Assembly (NCBI GenBank): GCA_017524525.1
Contig: JAFXVM010000016.1
Coordinates: forward strand, 1 to 64,000
Source of the DNA: Alphaproteobacteria bacterium
GTDB lineage: Bacteria > Pseudomonadota > Alphaproteobacteria > Rs-D84
Length of the DNA: 64,000 bases
Direction of reading: 5' to 3'
Below the pieces are notes generated by a model. The model saw only the letters and a list, made by a program, of their open reading frames with translations. It did not search any database and was not told the DNA's origin. Of this stretch, positions 1-8,807 are shown one piece after another. How positions within the stretch are numbered: position 1 is the stretch's first letter; each line of letters starts with the position of its first letter. The position numbers and the translations under genes are program-made.

Positions 1-135
1 ATAAAAACGGAGTTTGTTAATACGACTATGAGTTTGTGTTCGCAAATAAAGTGTAGCGAACACATTACGAATGCCCCGCAGGCATTAGCCGAGGGAGTTT
101 TTATAGATTTTTATTGTTGTGTATCGAGGCAAATA

Positions 136-179
136 CCCCCCCCTTCGGCTGCGCCGCACTCCCCCATGCTGGGGGAGAA
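136..179. repeat. GC-rich two-hairpin palindromic repeat, copy 1
   Basis: A C-run is followed by CGGC-type and CTCCCCCA/TGGGGGAG-type inverted arms, making two adjacent hairpins in otherwise AT-rich DNA. A near-identical copy in the same orientation lies at 1375-1414 inside mnmE. This copy sits 23 bases past the mnmE stop codon, so it may also fold at the 3' end of the mnmE mRNA. Apart from this repeat and a short CCCGC/GCGGG hairpin at about 184-197, bases 1-202 show nothing I can support as a gene. Confidence 0.8.
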
Positions 180-202
180 CCTAGCCCGCTGGGCGGGAAT
201 TA

Positions 203-1522
203 TTATTTGCCCAAACAAAGTCTTTGAAATGTCATATCGGCGATTTCGTTCGTTGTTATTACGCCAAGAATTTTCCCAATTGCATCGCCTGCGCGACGGA
301 CATGTTCTGCGAATATATCGTAATTGCCGTCATATTTATCTAGTGCGCTTTGAAGTTCGCTGACCGATTCGTTTAATAATTCATAAGTGCGTTCATTAAT
401 CGCCAGTTTAGATTCGCCGTTCCCCATTAATTCATGCATTTTTTCTTTGATTGTTTTTAATAACTTATCAAATCCTGTATTGTTTTTCACAGATGTATAA
501 ATAACGCGTTTGCTGGTTTTGCTTTTTAATAAATCAGATTTATTTATGATTGTGATGCCGTCCGTTTTTAATTCCTGTGGCATTTCATTATATACATATA
601 AAATTAAATCCGCATTTTCGATTTCGTTATGGGTGCGTTCGATTCCTATTTTTTCTATTTTGTTGCGCGATTGGCGGATTCCTGCGGTGTCGGACAGGTT
701 TACCAGATATCCATCAATGTCTATTTGTTGTGAAACTACATCACGTGTAGTGCCAGCAATACTTGACACTATGGCGCGGTTAGACCCAACCAATTTATTA
801 AATATAGACGATTTTCCAACATTGGTTTTTCCAACCAAAACGATATTGAATCCGTTTTGTATCGCACGCGAAGCACGGCTTTGGGATAGGGACGATTTTA
901 TTTCTTCCAACAATTTTTTTGTTTTGTTCAATATTTTTTTATCAATGTTTTTTGGTAATTCGTCATCAGCATAATCAAGAATTGCCGCGCTGTATGCAGA
1001 TATTTCAATCATAGATTCGCGCCAATTATTATAAATAATCGAATCGTGTCCGGTTAAAGACCGCAAAGCGCTTTGCCTTTGTTTGTCAGTCTGGGCATCC
1101 AAAAGTGCAATCAAGCCATCTACATCGGTCAAATCCATTTTGTTATTATAAAAAGCGCGTCTTGAAAATTCACCGCGATTTGCGATGCGACAACCGTGGT
1201 TGCGCAAAAATTCAAAAATTTTATTTATAACAGCAGGACTGCCGTGACTGTGAATTTCAATAATGTCTTCGCCAGTAAAAGAATAGGGTGCGTTAAAATA
1301 AATCGCAATGCATTGATCAATTAAATCACCATTGTCGTCTTTGAGATTCGTAAAGTACGCATGACGCGGTTCAACCCCCCTCCGGCTGTGCCGCACTCCC
1401 CCACTGGGGGAGAATATTATCTGTTTTGCCAAATCAATTAAGTTTTGACCAGAAATGCGAATAACTGCGACCCCAGATTTTCCATGTGCAGATGACAAAG
1501 CAAAGATAGTGTCGTTATTCAT
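203..1522 (-). CDS. mnmE: tRNA uridine-5-carboxymethylaminomethyl(34) synthesis GTPase MnmE
   Basis: MnmE (TrmE), with MnmG, installs the cmnm5 group on wobble U34 of several tRNAs. The N-terminal folate-binding domain is followed by helical domain halves flanking a G domain: G1 GKTNVGKS at 231-238, G2 GTTRD at 257-261, DTAG at 278-281, NKSD at 327-330. The protein ends LCLGK, matching the family's conserved terminal C-[IL]-G-K whose Cys is needed for modification. At 439 aa the length is normal. Residues 37-50 are oddly rich in Gly, Arg and Ser and are encoded entirely by a palindromic repeat, which looks like an in-frame insertion in the N-terminal domain. It starts 4 bases after the ruvA stop, suggesting a ruvA-mnmE operon. 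Confidence 0.97.
   Translation of the reverse strand: MNNDTIFALSSAHGKSGVAVIRISGQNLIDLAKQIIFSPSGGVRHSRRGVEPRHAYFTNLKDDNGDLIDQCIAIYFNAPYSFTGEDIIEIHSHGSPAVINKIFEFLRNHGCRIANRGEFSRRAFYNNKMDLTDVDGLIALLDAQTDKQRQSALRSLTGHDSIIYNNWRESMIEISAYSAAILDYADDELPKNIDKKILNKTKKLLEEIKSSLSQSRASRAIQNGFNIVLVGKTNVGKSSIFNKLVGSNRAIVSSIAGTTRDVVSQQIDIDGYLVNLSDTAGIRQSRNKIEKIGIERTHNEIENADLILYVYNEMPQELKTDGITIINKSDLLKSKTSKRVIYTSVKNNTGFDKLLKTIKEKMHELMGNGESKLAINERTYELLNESVSELQSALDKYDGNYDIFAEHVRRAGDAIGKILGVITTNEIADMTFQRLCLGK
1375..1414. repeat. GC-rich two-hairpin palindromic repeat, copy 2, inside mnmE
   Basis: This is the second copy of the element at 136-179, differing by a few bases and by a shorter loop in the CTCCCCCA/TGGGGGAG hairpin. 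It lies wholly in the mnmE reading frame without a stop and encodes about 14 residues (37-50). MnmE homologues as I recall them run directly from the helix to the following strand at this point, so the residues look like an insert. The arrangement resembles the protein-coding palindromic elements known from Rickettsia. Confidence 0.82.
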
Positions 1523-1526
1523 ATTT

Positions 1527-2096
1527 TTATTTCCCGCTTATTTCTTTTAATGCCATTGGAACCAATTTAGAAACATCTAACATAGGATTATTGGATACCA
1601 GTTTTTGTGCCATATCTATTATATCCATGCGTCTGTAACCCAAACTTTCCAAAGCCGCCAATAAATCAGGCAATGCGCCATTAGTTTCACCACCAAAATC
1701 AAAATTGCCACCACCCATTTTGTTCTTTAATTCAACAATGATTTTTTCAGCAACTTTTTTCCCAACCCCGGGCGCAGTTGCGATAGTTTTTGCGTCCCCA
1801 GTTGCGATAGCAGTCATCAATGTATCTGTTTTGATTGTTGCCATTATGGCAAGGGCTACTTTGGGTCCAACGCCAGAAACGGTCGTTAATTGGTTGAATA
1901 AATTTTGTGCCGCGATAGTGGAAAATCCAAACAATCTTATGGAATCTTCGCGAACAATGGTTTCTATCCAAAGATTGGCGGGTGCTTTCAAAGTGAAGAT
2001 TTCAGGCGTATAGACTTTGTATCCAACAGAACCTGCCATTAAAATTACAAATCCATCACCAATATAATCAATTACACCTTGCAATTTTCCAATCAT
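1527..2096 (-). CDS. ruvA: Holliday junction branch migration protein RuvA
   Basis: RuvA tetramers bind Holliday junctions and load the RuvB helicase. The 189-aa protein has the N-terminal OB-like domain, two helix-hairpin-helix motifs (GVGPKVALAI and APGVGKKVAEKI) and a C-terminal RuvB-contacting domain containing ESLGYRR. Length is typical (about 200 aa). It is the first gene of a minus-strand pair with mnmE and is divergent from yebC across 50 bases. The usual ruvC-ruvA-ruvB string is broken: ruvC is 3 kb away on the other strand and ruvB is not in the window. Confidence 0.96.
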   Translation of the reverse strand: MIGKLQGVIDYIGDGFVILMAGSVGYKVYTPEIFTLKAPANLWIETIVREDSIRLFGFSTIAAQNLFNQLTTVSGVGPKVALAIMATIKTDTLMTAIATGDAKTIATAPGVGKKVAEKIIVELKNKMGGGNFDFGGETNGALPDLLAALESLGYRRMDIIDMAQKLVSNNPMLDVSKLVPMALKEISGK

Positions 2097-2146
2097 CTGT
2101 TATCCTTTTAGCGTAATTTTAATACAATTTAATCAAAAGGTCAAAT

Positions 2147-2863
2147 ATGAGTGGACACAGCAAATGGCATAACATCCAACACAAAAAAGGATTGGTTGAT
2201 GCAGCGCGCAGCGGTTTGTTTACAAAACTGGCACGTGAAATAACTATGGCGGCAAAATTGGGCGATAAAAATCCAGATAATAACCCAAGATTGAGATTAG
2301 CAATTTTACAAGCACGTAAAAATTCTATGCCTAATGACAACATTAAACGCGCTATTGAAAAGGCTTCTGGTTCTAATACAGATAATTTCGTGGCGGTGCG
2401 TTACGAAGGTTATGGTCCAAATGCTGTGCCTGTGATTGTAGAGGCTTTGACAGATAATCCACGCAGAACAGTTCCCGAAGTTCGCAATATCTTTGCTAAA
2501 AATGGCGGAAATATGGGTGAAGAAGGATCTGTTGTATTTATGTTTTCACATGTGGGACAGATTATGTATCCTGCATCCATTGGTAAAACAGAAGATGAAA
2601 TGATGGAATTGGTTATGGAAGTGGATGCTGATAATTTGGAAAGCAGCGAAGAAGGCTTTATCATCACAACCAAACCAGATAATTTTATGAATGTCCAAAA
2701 GGCTTTGGCTGATAAATTAGGCGAACCAGAAAATGCTGAATTGACATGGATTCCAAATATGCCTATGGATTTGGACGACGAAGCGTATGCCAAAGTTGAA
2801 AAGTTGGTAGATGCGCTGGATGCTAATGATGATGTTCAAAAAGTATTCACGGCGGCCGCATAA
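2147..2863 (+). CDS. yebC: YebC/PmpR family protein
   Basis: This is a YebC/TACO1 family protein. Members have been described as transcriptional regulators and, more recently, as ribosome-associated factors that help translate difficult proline stretches. The 238-aa sequence begins MSGHSKWHNIQHKKG, the family's signature start, and carries the conserved NARDxxMPNDNIKRAI-like segment. The ATG is preceded by AAAAGG at normal spacing. yebC commonly neighbours ruvC/ruvA, and here it is divergent from ruvA. It ends in a structured region with two terminator hairpins. Confidence 0.95.
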   Translation: MSGHSKWHNIQHKKGLVDAARSGLFTKLAREITMAAKLGDKNPDNNPRLRLAILQARKNSMPNDNIKRAIEKASGSNTDNFVAVRYEGYGPNAVPVIVEALTDNPRRTVPEVRNIFAKNGGNMGEEGSVVFMFSHVGQIMYPASIGKTEDEMMELVMEVDADNLESSEEGFIITTKPDNFMNVQKALADKLGEPENAELTWIPNMPMDLDDEAYAKVEKLVDALDANDDVQKVFTAAA

Positions 2864-2884
2864 ATTAAATATAATTATTCATCT

Positions 2885-2943
2885 GCTGGTTGTTGGTTTG
2901 CTCATGTAGGTTTACTACACTTCGCTTACCAACAACTTCGCAT
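2885..2943. repeat. Nested inverted repeat downstream of yebC
   Basis: Outer 9-bp arms GTTGTTGGT (2890-2898) and ACCAACAAC (2929-2937) are perfectly complementary. They enclose an inner hairpin, TGTAG (2906-2910) and CTACA (2916-2920), with TGC/GCA able to extend the base. It lies between the yebC stop and its terminator, so it would be the structured 3' end of the yebC mRNA or a small palindromic element. No second copy was seen in the window. Confidence 0.6.
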
Positions 2944-2968
2944 CTAAACAATTCTATTTAATTTAACA

Positions 2969-2990
2969 ACGGCGCATCTGCGCCGTTTTA
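2969..2990 (+). terminator. Rho-independent terminator of yebC
   Basis: A 9-bp stem, AACGGCGCA / TGCGCCGTT, with a 4-base loop is followed by TTTTAATTTATTTT. It lies about 100 bases past the yebC stop. Confidence 0.75.
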
Positions 2991-3001
2991 ATTTATTTTA
3001 T

Positions 3002-3028
3002 AAAAAACCGCCGATTTGGCGGTTTTTT
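3002..3028. terminator. Bidirectional terminator between yebC and secB
   Basis: An 11-bp stem, AAAAAACCGCC / GGCGGTTTTTT, has A- and T-runs on either side, so it can work on both strands. It serves the convergent yebC and secB genes. Confidence 0.85.
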
Positions 3029-3045
3029 GATTTTTTATTAACCTT

Positions 3046-3504
3046 TTATTGATTTGCAGGTTTTGGTGTTGCTTGGTTAGCAGCCGCCTTTTGTCTTTGT
3101 TCATAAAGGTCTGCAAAATCAACTGGTTGCATTGTAAATGCTGGGAATCCAGATTCTGCTGTTAATCTGGTCACCATTGCGCGAACTGATGGGAACAATA
3201 ATGTTGGGACATCAATCAACAATGTTTTCTTTTTTGTTTCTTCGTCTTTTTCTTCGTATTGAACCATTCCGGTATATGTAGATTCAATCATAAATATTGT
3301 TTTATTGTCTTTTTCCAATTTAGAATGAACTTTGGTAATCAAATCGACCATAAATAAATTGTTGTCAGCACCCTTGATATTGATATCAATGTTGATTTCA
3401 ATTTTTGCCTGACCATTGTCTTGTTTAAAGAATAATTCTGGTACATTTGGGCTTTCGAAAGAGATGTCTTTTAAGAATTGAGATATAATATTAAACTTTG
3501 GCAT
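3046..3504 (-). CDS. secB: Protein-export chaperone SecB
   Basis: SecB is a tetrameric cytosolic chaperone that keeps preproteins unfolded and delivers them to SecA. The 152-aa protein has the family's order of strands, with FESPNVPELFF near the start, YTGM in the middle and the FPSVRAMVTRLTAESGFPAFTMQPVDF segment close to the C-terminus. An AGGAG lies 8 bases upstream of the ATG. It is divergent from mltA. SecB, YajC, SecD and SecF all occur in this window, consistent with an active outer-membrane protein export route. Confidence 0.95.
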   Translation of the reverse strand: MPKFNIISQFLKDISFESPNVPELFFKQDNGQAKIEINIDINIKGADNNLFMVDLITKVHSKLEKDNKTIFMIESTYTGMVQYEEKDEETKKKTLLIDVPTLLFPSVRAMVTRLTAESGFPAFTMQPVDFADLYEQRQKAAANQATPKPANQ

Positions 3505-3585
3505 AACATTTGCTCCTTTTTTTATCCTCGGTTTTATGATAATATAGCATTAAGAATTTATTTTTACAAGGGGGGGATGCAGAAA

Positions 3586-4680
3586 ATGTTAAATTTATGT
3601 AAAATAGTTAAATTTGTTGGATTTTTGGGAATTGTTATATCTATGGCAGGGTGCGATTTGTCGGTAAAAACCTATGACGAGGATAATTCTAGATTACCTT
3701 CGAACTTGCGGGCGGTGTCGTATTCTTCTTTGCCGGGATGGCGCGATGATGATGTCCGGTATGCACTTCAAGCGTTCCGTAATACCTGCAAAGCCAAGAT
3801 TCAATACAAAGGTTCTGTGGTGCCAGATGTCAATTTATTACAGGAAAAATGCAACATGTTGCCCAGCAGTACTGCTGATATTGCTACTGTGCGGGCTTGG
3901 TTTGAATCGCATTTCCAGCCGTATCAGGTTTATAATGAAAAGGGTGGCAAGACTGGGACTTATACCGGATATTATTCGCCTGTGATTGCGGGGTGCAGAA
4001 AACAAAGTGCAAAGTGTAATGAACCGATTATGGGGGTGCCAATCAATGGTGTTAATTACAAAGGTGTCGCCAAAAAGGACATCGTGAACAAGAAAATAGG
4101 GCGCGTTCTTTATTGGGCTAATATAGTAGATGTACAAAATTTACAAATCCAAGGAAGTGGTATGTTGAAATTAGAAGATGGGTCTTTGGTGAAACTTAAT
4201 TTTGCGGCAGTAAATGATATGCCGTTTAAATCTATTGGTGGGCAATTGCAAGAAAGGGGTATTAAACCTGCGGGGGGGTATAGTGCTGATGCGGTGTGGA
4301 CACATTTGAAACAAAATCCAAAATTGGCAAAAGAAGTTATTTACAATAATCCGCGATATGTTTATTTTTATGAATCGCCGCAACATAGTGTGATTGGAAA
4401 ACTTGGAACACCACTTTCAAAAATACGAAGTGTTGCGATGGATGATTCGTTGTATACATTGGGATTGCCTGTATACGTGAATACTACTTTGTCGGATGGT
4501 CGTCCGTTTAATCGTTTGATGATTGCCCAAGATACAGGTGGCGCGATTAAAGGATGGATACGCGCAGATATATTCTTTGGGTCTGGGGATGAAGCGTACA
4601 AAGTTGCACACGGACAACATTCGCAAGGGCAGATGTTTATTTTGATGCCAAAGGTTTATACTTATGTCAAACCAAGATAA
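3586..4680 (+). CDS. mltA: Membrane-bound lytic murein transglycosylase A (MltA), lipoprotein
   Basis: MltA cleaves the MurNAc-GlcNAc bond of peptidoglycan, forming 1,6-anhydroMurNAc, from the inner face of the outer membrane. I chose the ATG at 3586 because AAGGGGG lies 9 bases upstream; an in-frame ATG at 3577 abuts that same run. The signal peptide ends in a lipobox with Cys at residue 23 (SMAGC). The C-terminal 3D domain is clear: DTGGAIKG followed by RADIFFGSG, containing the catalytic and structural Asp residues. It overlaps the next gene by 17 bases. Confidence 0.92.
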   Translation: MLNLCKIVKFVGFLGIVISMAGCDLSVKTYDEDNSRLPSNLRAVSYSSLPGWRDDDVRYALQAFRNTCKAKIQYKGSVVPDVNLLQEKCNMLPSSTADIATVRAWFESHFQPYQVYNEKGGKTGTYTGYYSPVIAGCRKQSAKCNEPIMGVPINGVNYKGVAKKDIVNKKIGRVLYWANIVDVQNLQIQGSGMLKLEDGSLVKLNFAAVNDMPFKSIGGQLQERGIKPAGGYSADAVWTHLKQNPKLAKEVIYNNPRYVYFYESPQHSVIGKLGTPLSKIRSVAMDDSLYTLGLPVYVNTTLSDGRPFNRLMIAQDTGGAIKGWIRADIFFGSGDEAYKVAHGQHSQGQMFILMPKVYTYVKPR

Positions 4681-4999
4681 GAAAATAAATATGGATGTTC
4701 GAAAATCGCGACCGCAGACTTTGGCTGCTGTGTTTGGTGGTTTTATGGAATTATTGGGTGGACGCGTTGCTGATGCTGATTTGGCAAAAAATTGGGACAA
4801 CATAGTTGGCAAAGATATTTCAAATATTGCAAAAGTTGTTGCTGTGAAAAAGACCAGAGATAAAAAATTAAATATAGTATTGCGTCCTGTGTCGCCTGCG
4901 TTCGCGCTGGAATTATCGTATAAGAAAGAAGAATGTAAAAATAAGATTAACAAATATTATGGTCGTGATGCTGTGGATAAAATAATAATCAGGAAATAA
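4664..4999 (+). CDS. DUF721/DciA-like protein
   Basis: This 111-aa protein matches the DUF721 family, which includes DciA, the replicative-helicase operator found in bacteria without DnaC or DnaI. Visible features are the LAAVFGGFMELLGGRV start, the conserved W near residue 44 (KNWDNIVG) and the KKLNIVLRPVSPAFALEL strand-helix segment typical of the fold. It overlaps the mltA 3' end by 17 bases and ends one base before ruvC, suggesting co-transcription. The DciA role is inferred from family membership and genome context only. Confidence 0.75.
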   Translation: MSNQDKKINMDVRKSRPQTLAAVFGGFMELLGGRVADADLAKNWDNIVGKDISNIAKVVAVKKTRDKKLNIVLRPVSPAFALELSYKKEECKNKINKYYGRDAVDKIIIRK

Positions 5000-5000
5000 T

Positions 5001-5477
5001 ATGAAAAGAATTTTAGGAATCGATCCTGGGCTTTTGCATACTGGTTGGGCAATTATAGATGTTGCTGGTTCAACACGTAAATATATTGCCAGTGGTGTTA
5101 TTTTACCACCTGTAAAAATTGACTTTCCAAAAAGATTGGCTTTTATTTTTAATGGTATTAATGAATTGTGTGAAAATTTTAAGCCGGATGAATGCAGTAT
5201 TGAAATTATATTTGTTAATAAAAATGGAAAAACAACACTTTTGTTAGGACACGCACGTGCTGCGGCAATTACGGCGGTTGCAAACAAAGATATACCAGTG
5301 TTTGAATATGAACCAAACAAAGTGAAAAAGGCTTTGACTGGGATGGGACATGCGGATAAAGATCAAATTTATAAAATGTTATCTATTTTGTTGCCGGGCG
5401 CTCATCCAAAGACGGCGGACGAAAGTGATGCCATAGCGATTGCGTTAACTCATGCGAACACTTCGCGATTTGGATAA
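5001..5477 (+). CDS. ruvC: Crossover junction endodeoxyribonuclease RuvC
   Basis: RuvC is the Holliday-junction resolvase that makes paired nicks in junctions bound by RuvAB. The four catalytic acids are in place: D8 (GIDPG), E68 (SIEIIF), D140 and D143 (ADESDAIA). The 158-aa length is normal. It is the last gene of an mltA-dciA-ruvC string, away from ruvA, so the resolvasome genes are dispersed. Confidence 0.95.
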   Translation: MKRILGIDPGLLHTGWAIIDVAGSTRKYIASGVILPPVKIDFPKRLAFIFNGINELCENFKPDECSIEIIFVNKNGKTTLLLGHARAAAITAVANKDIPVFEYEPNKVKKALTGMGHADKDQIYKMLSILLPGAHPKTADESDAIAIALTHANTSRFG

Positions 5478-5537
5478 TAAATTTTTCTGTTTATTAAATT
5501 TTAAATTGTTGTTATGCTAGTTAACAGAAGGGATTAA

Positions 5538-6749
5538 ATGGCAAGAGAAAAATATCTTTCTATGCGAGAAAATGTTAGCGGATTTTCGTTTGCGAATCTG
5601 GGGTTGTTTACTGGATTTGGCAGCAGTGTGGTAAGTGCTGTATATTCCTTGGTTTTGTTTGGTATTTTTAAATTATTTTTTAATGAAGAATTGGCATCAA
5701 GTGCGGTTGGTATTTATGCTGCAGTTATTGCTGTTTTTTCTATGTGTGTGGGGTTGTTTTCAGCGCAAATATTACATTGGTTTACGAAAACCAGATTGTT
5801 TGGAATGGTGTTAACATTACTGGGCGCGTGTTATTGTATGATGAGTTTTTCTGTAAAACCCGGGACTTTTATAGCATTAGATTTTGTAGCTCAATTTGCG
5901 GTGACTTTGGCAAATATGTTATTACCACTTTTTATATCTGATTTTTCCAAAGGCGTAGGAATGGAAAAATTAAATGCGCGATATTTGCTTTGGGTTAATA
6001 TTGGGGCATTAGTGGCACCTGTATTTGCAATGAGTGTGGTTTCTTTCTTCGGTGGCAATTACAGAATGCCTTTGTTGGCGGCGGGCATGGTGTATTTTTC
6101 AGGATTACTTTTCTTTAAACATTTTGGAATTGTTCAGGTCGATAAAATTATCAAAAAGGTTAATATGCGTAGAACTTTGCGTGCGCTTCGTATAAATGCG
6201 CTTGCGTTCTTCAAGCAAAAAGGCATGATGCGTGCATATACGGTGAATTTTGGCTATTACGCGTTGCGTTCAATGCGTTTGTTATATGTGCCGATTGTTG
6301 TTATTGAAAACGGTTTCAGCAGTGAAGTTTTGGGTATTGTTTTGTCGTTGGGGATAATACCATACATAATCATAGAATCTTTTATTGGGCGACTTATAAA
6401 AAAATACGGTGTTAAGATTTGGTTAAAACTTGGTTTTTTATCATTTGCGGTGTTTTCAATTTTGGCGACTTTTGTGACGGGTTATGCGCTGCTTGCTATA
6501 TTTGTGTTATGGCAAATATCAGGTGCGTTTATGGAAGCGGCACACGATTTGTTATTCTTTAATAATATGCCAAAGACACAACAGTCAAGATATTATGGCG
6601 TTTTTAGAACTAGTGTTAATTTACCCTATATTATTGCGCCAATATTTGGTGCAATATGCATAGCGGTATTTAATTCTACTTCTGCTGTGTGGCTGATAAC
6701 AGCGACTATGGCGGTTTTGTCAACAATCGTTTTGTGCTCTCGTCGATAA
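5538..6749 (+). CDS. MFS transporter
   Basis: This is a 403-aa polytopic membrane protein with about 12 predicted transmembrane segments in two halves separated by a basic cytoplasmic stretch near residues 205-230 ([16 protein letters not shown]). Overall organisation fits the major facilitator superfamily. No motif identifies a substrate. It has AGAAGGG before the ATG and stands alone between ruvC and recA. Confidence 0.75.
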   Translation: MAREKYLSMRENVSGFSFANLGLFTGFGSSVVSAVYSLVLFGIFKLFFNEELASSAVGIYAAVIAVFSMCVGLFSAQILHWFTKTRLFGMVLTLLGACYCMMSFSVKPGTFIALDFVAQFAVTLANMLLPLFISDFSKGVGMEKLNARYLLWVNIGALVAPVFAMSVVSFFGGNYRMPLLAAGMVYFSGLLFFKHFGIVQVDKIIKKVNMRRTLRALRINALAFFKQKGMMRAYTVNFGYYALRSMRLLYVPIVVIENGFSSEVLGIVLSLGIIPYIIIESFIGRLIKKYGVKIWLKLGFLSFAVFSILATFVTGYALLAIFVLWQISGAFMEAAHDLLFFNNMPKTQQSRYYGVFRTSVNLPYIIAPIFGAICIAVFNSTSAVWLITATMAVLSTIVLCSRR

Positions 6750-6760
6750 AATAATAAACC

Positions 6761-6789
6761 TTGCGTTCAGGCTTTTTTCTTTGTATGAT
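6761..6789 (+). promoter_or_regulatory. Probable recA promoter
   Basis: TTGCGT at 6761-6766 and TATGAT at 6784-6789 are 17 bases apart, and the recA ATG follows 28 bases later. No GTTC-N7-GTTC alphaproteobacterial SOS box is visible around it. Confidence 0.65.
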
Positions 6790-6816
6790 TTTGGTATAAA
6801 ACGAAAGGGGTATTTT

Positions 6817-7890
6817 ATGGCTAAGAAAGAAGCAGTCAAAGAAACAGCGCCAGCAAAAAATCCGGCTTTGGAATCTGCGCTGGCACAAATTCAAAAACAA
6901 TTTGGTAAAGAAGCCATCATGAAAATGGGTGATGGTTCACAACAAAATATCGAAGCAATTTCTTCGGGGTCTTTGGGGTTGGATATCGCGCTTGGAATCG
7001 GTGGTTATCCACGCGGGCGCATCGTTGAAATTTATGGACCAGAAAGTTCTGGTAAAACAACCCTTGCTTTGCATGCTGTTGCCGAAGCACAAAAGAAAGG
7101 TGGCACCTGTGCTTATATTGATGCGGAAAATGCTTTGGATCCGTCATACGCAAAAAAGTTAGGTGTTGATGTCGCAAATTTAATTATTTCGCAACCTGAT
7201 TCAGGTGAACAGGCTTTGGAAATTGCTGATACGCTTATTAAATCTGGGGCTGTGGATGTTGTTGTAATTGATTCTGTGGCGGCTCTTGTGCCAAAGGCTG
7301 AATTAGAAGGAAACATCGGTGATTCTTTCGTTGGAACAACTGCGCGTTTGATGAGTCAATCTTTGAAAAAGTTGGCAGGCAGTGTTTCACGCAGCAATAC
7401 ACTTTTAATCTTTATTAACCAGATTCGTATGAAAATTGGTGTTATGTTTGGAAACCCTGAAACAACATCTGGTGGAAATGCGTTAAAATTCTATGCGTCT
7501 GTGCGTCTTGATATTCGCAGAACTGGTGCAATCAAAGACAAAGAAAATATTGTTGGAAACGAAACACGCGTTAAAATTGTTAAAAACAAAGTTGCGCCAC
7601 CTTTTAGAACTGTTGATTTCAAAATTATGTATGGCGAAGGTATTTCTAGAATAAGCGAAATTTTGGATATGGGTGTAAAATATAACTTTATCGAAAAGGC
7701 TGGTTCTTTCTATTCTTATAATAATGAACGCATCGGGCAGGGCGAAGCGAACGCGCGTCAATGGTTAAAAGATCATGAAGACGCTCAAAAAGAATTGCTT
7801 GATAAAATTATGGCAAAATCTAATGGAATTGCAGAAGAAATGACTACTGGTCCAATGGAAGATGATGAAGGCGTTGCAGATGGGGACTGA
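6817..7890 (+). CDS. recA: Recombinase RecA
   Basis: RecA forms filaments on single-stranded DNA, drives strand exchange and triggers the SOS response. The 357-aa protein has Walker A GPESSGKT at 74-81, the conserved [12 protein letters not shown] block and loop residues around [22 protein letters not shown]. The start at 6817 is preferred because AAAGGGG is 6 bases upstream and homologues start MA-basic; the frame stays open to 6781. The acidic C-terminal tail is as expected. Confidence 0.98.
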   Translation: MAKKEAVKETAPAKNPALESALAQIQKQFGKEAIMKMGDGSQQNIEAISSGSLGLDIALGIGGYPRGRIVEIYGPESSGKTTLALHAVAEAQKKGGTCAYIDAENALDPSYAKKLGVDVANLIISQPDSGEQALEIADTLIKSGAVDVVVIDSVAALVPKAELEGNIGDSFVGTTARLMSQSLKKLAGSVSRSNTLLIFINQIRMKIGVMFGNPETTSGGNALKFYASVRLDIRRTGAIKDKENIVGNETRVKIVKNKVAPPFRTVDFKIMYGEGISRISEILDMGVKYNFIEKAGSFYSYNNERIGQGEANARQWLKDHEDAQKELLDKIMAKSNGIAEEMTTGPMEDDEGVADGD

Positions 7891-7910
7891 TTAGATAAAA
7901 GGAGTGTTTT

Positions 7911-8807
7911 ATGAACTTGGCAAGGTTTTTTGCGGTAAGCAGTGTTGTTTTGCGTGGCCATATTTTTAATCCGCTTTGGTATAGCCGTCAAAAAAGACGC
8001 GCTATACGTAGCAATGTTATTTCGCAAATAATACCGCGTTATTTTAAACGCTATTTGCCAAGTGCGGCTGCTGTCAAAGAGACCAAAGTTATTAATAATG
8101 ACAAAAACGAAAAAATCTTTTCTTTGTGGTTGCAGGGTGAAGAAAATGCGCCTGCGCTGGTCAAAGCCTGTTATCGCAGTGTGCGCAGGCATTGTAAACA
8201 GGAATTGGTCGTATTAGATGCAAAAACTGTGTTTGATTATATTTCTTTGCCAGAAGAAATAGTCCAAAAATATAAAGATGGCAAAATAGGGCATGCACAT
8301 TTTGCTGATATTTGTCGTGTTGAATTACTTTATGAACATGGCGGTTTTTGGTTGGATGCAACGGGTTTTGTGACTGCGCCGATTCCAGATTGGATAGTCG
8401 ATACAGATTTCTTTATGTTTTTGACTGGGCACGCAGGCAGTCCGTACAGTTTTTGCCAAAACTGTTTTATTCGTGCAAGAAAAGGCGCATATCTTTTGGC
8501 GGCTTGGCGTGCGATGATACTCGATTATTGGATGCATGAAAATCATTGTTTTGATTATTTTATGCATCAATTATTATTCAAGACTTTGGTTATGAATGAA
8601 AAACGCGCAAAAAAATATTTTGCACAAATGCCGCATGTTGACCAAGATCCTACGCATGCACTTTGGTGGAAATATCAAAACGCCCCGTTTGATAAAAAGA
8701 TTTTTGACGAAGTGACCGCAGATGCGTTCTTTCAAAAAACGACTTATCGTGGAACAGATAAAATAGTTCCTGGTTCTTTCGCCGATGAAATGATAAACAA
8801 AATGTAG
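7911..8807 (+). CDS. Capsular polysaccharide synthesis / GT32-like glycosyltransferase
   Basis: This 298-aa protein resembles the Caps_synth / GT32 sugar-transferase group. The diagnostic stretch is HFADICRVELLYEHGGFWLDAT: the Asp-Arg helix followed by GG-x-W-x-D. The usual DxD metal motif here reads DAT, a small deviation. It starts with a GGAG 8 bases upstream of the ATG and leads a plus-strand trio of transferases. The acceptor is unknown. Confidence 0.75.
   Translation: MNLARFFAVSSVVLRGHIFNPLWYSRQKRRAIRSNVISQIIPRYFKRYLPSAAAVKETKVINNDKNEKIFSLWLQGEENAPALVKACYRSVRRHCKQELVVLDAKTVFDYISLPEEIVQKYKDGKIGHAHFADICRVELLYEHGGFWLDATGFVTAPIPDWIVDTDFFMFLTGHAGSPYSFCQNCFIRARKGAYLLAAWRAMILDYWMHENHCFDYFMHQLLFKTLVMNEKRAKKYFAQMPHVDQDPTHALWWKYQNAPFDKKIFDEVTADAFFQKTTYRGTDKIVPGSFADEMINKM

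Noticed and set aside
28..363. Plus-strand ORF of 111 aa at the left end
   Set aside because: It overlaps the mnmE 3' end on the other strand and spans the palindromic repeat; there is no ribosome site or recognisable domain.
4452..4476. Third copy of the mutL/der palindrome in mltA
   Set aside because: Two GTATAC hexamers are present, but the outer arm bases and the 9-base spacing do not match.
6750..6816. An SOS (LexA) box upstream of recA
   Set aside because: A GTTC occurs at 6765 but there is no second GTTC at the required spacing, and no CTGT-N8-ACAG is present.
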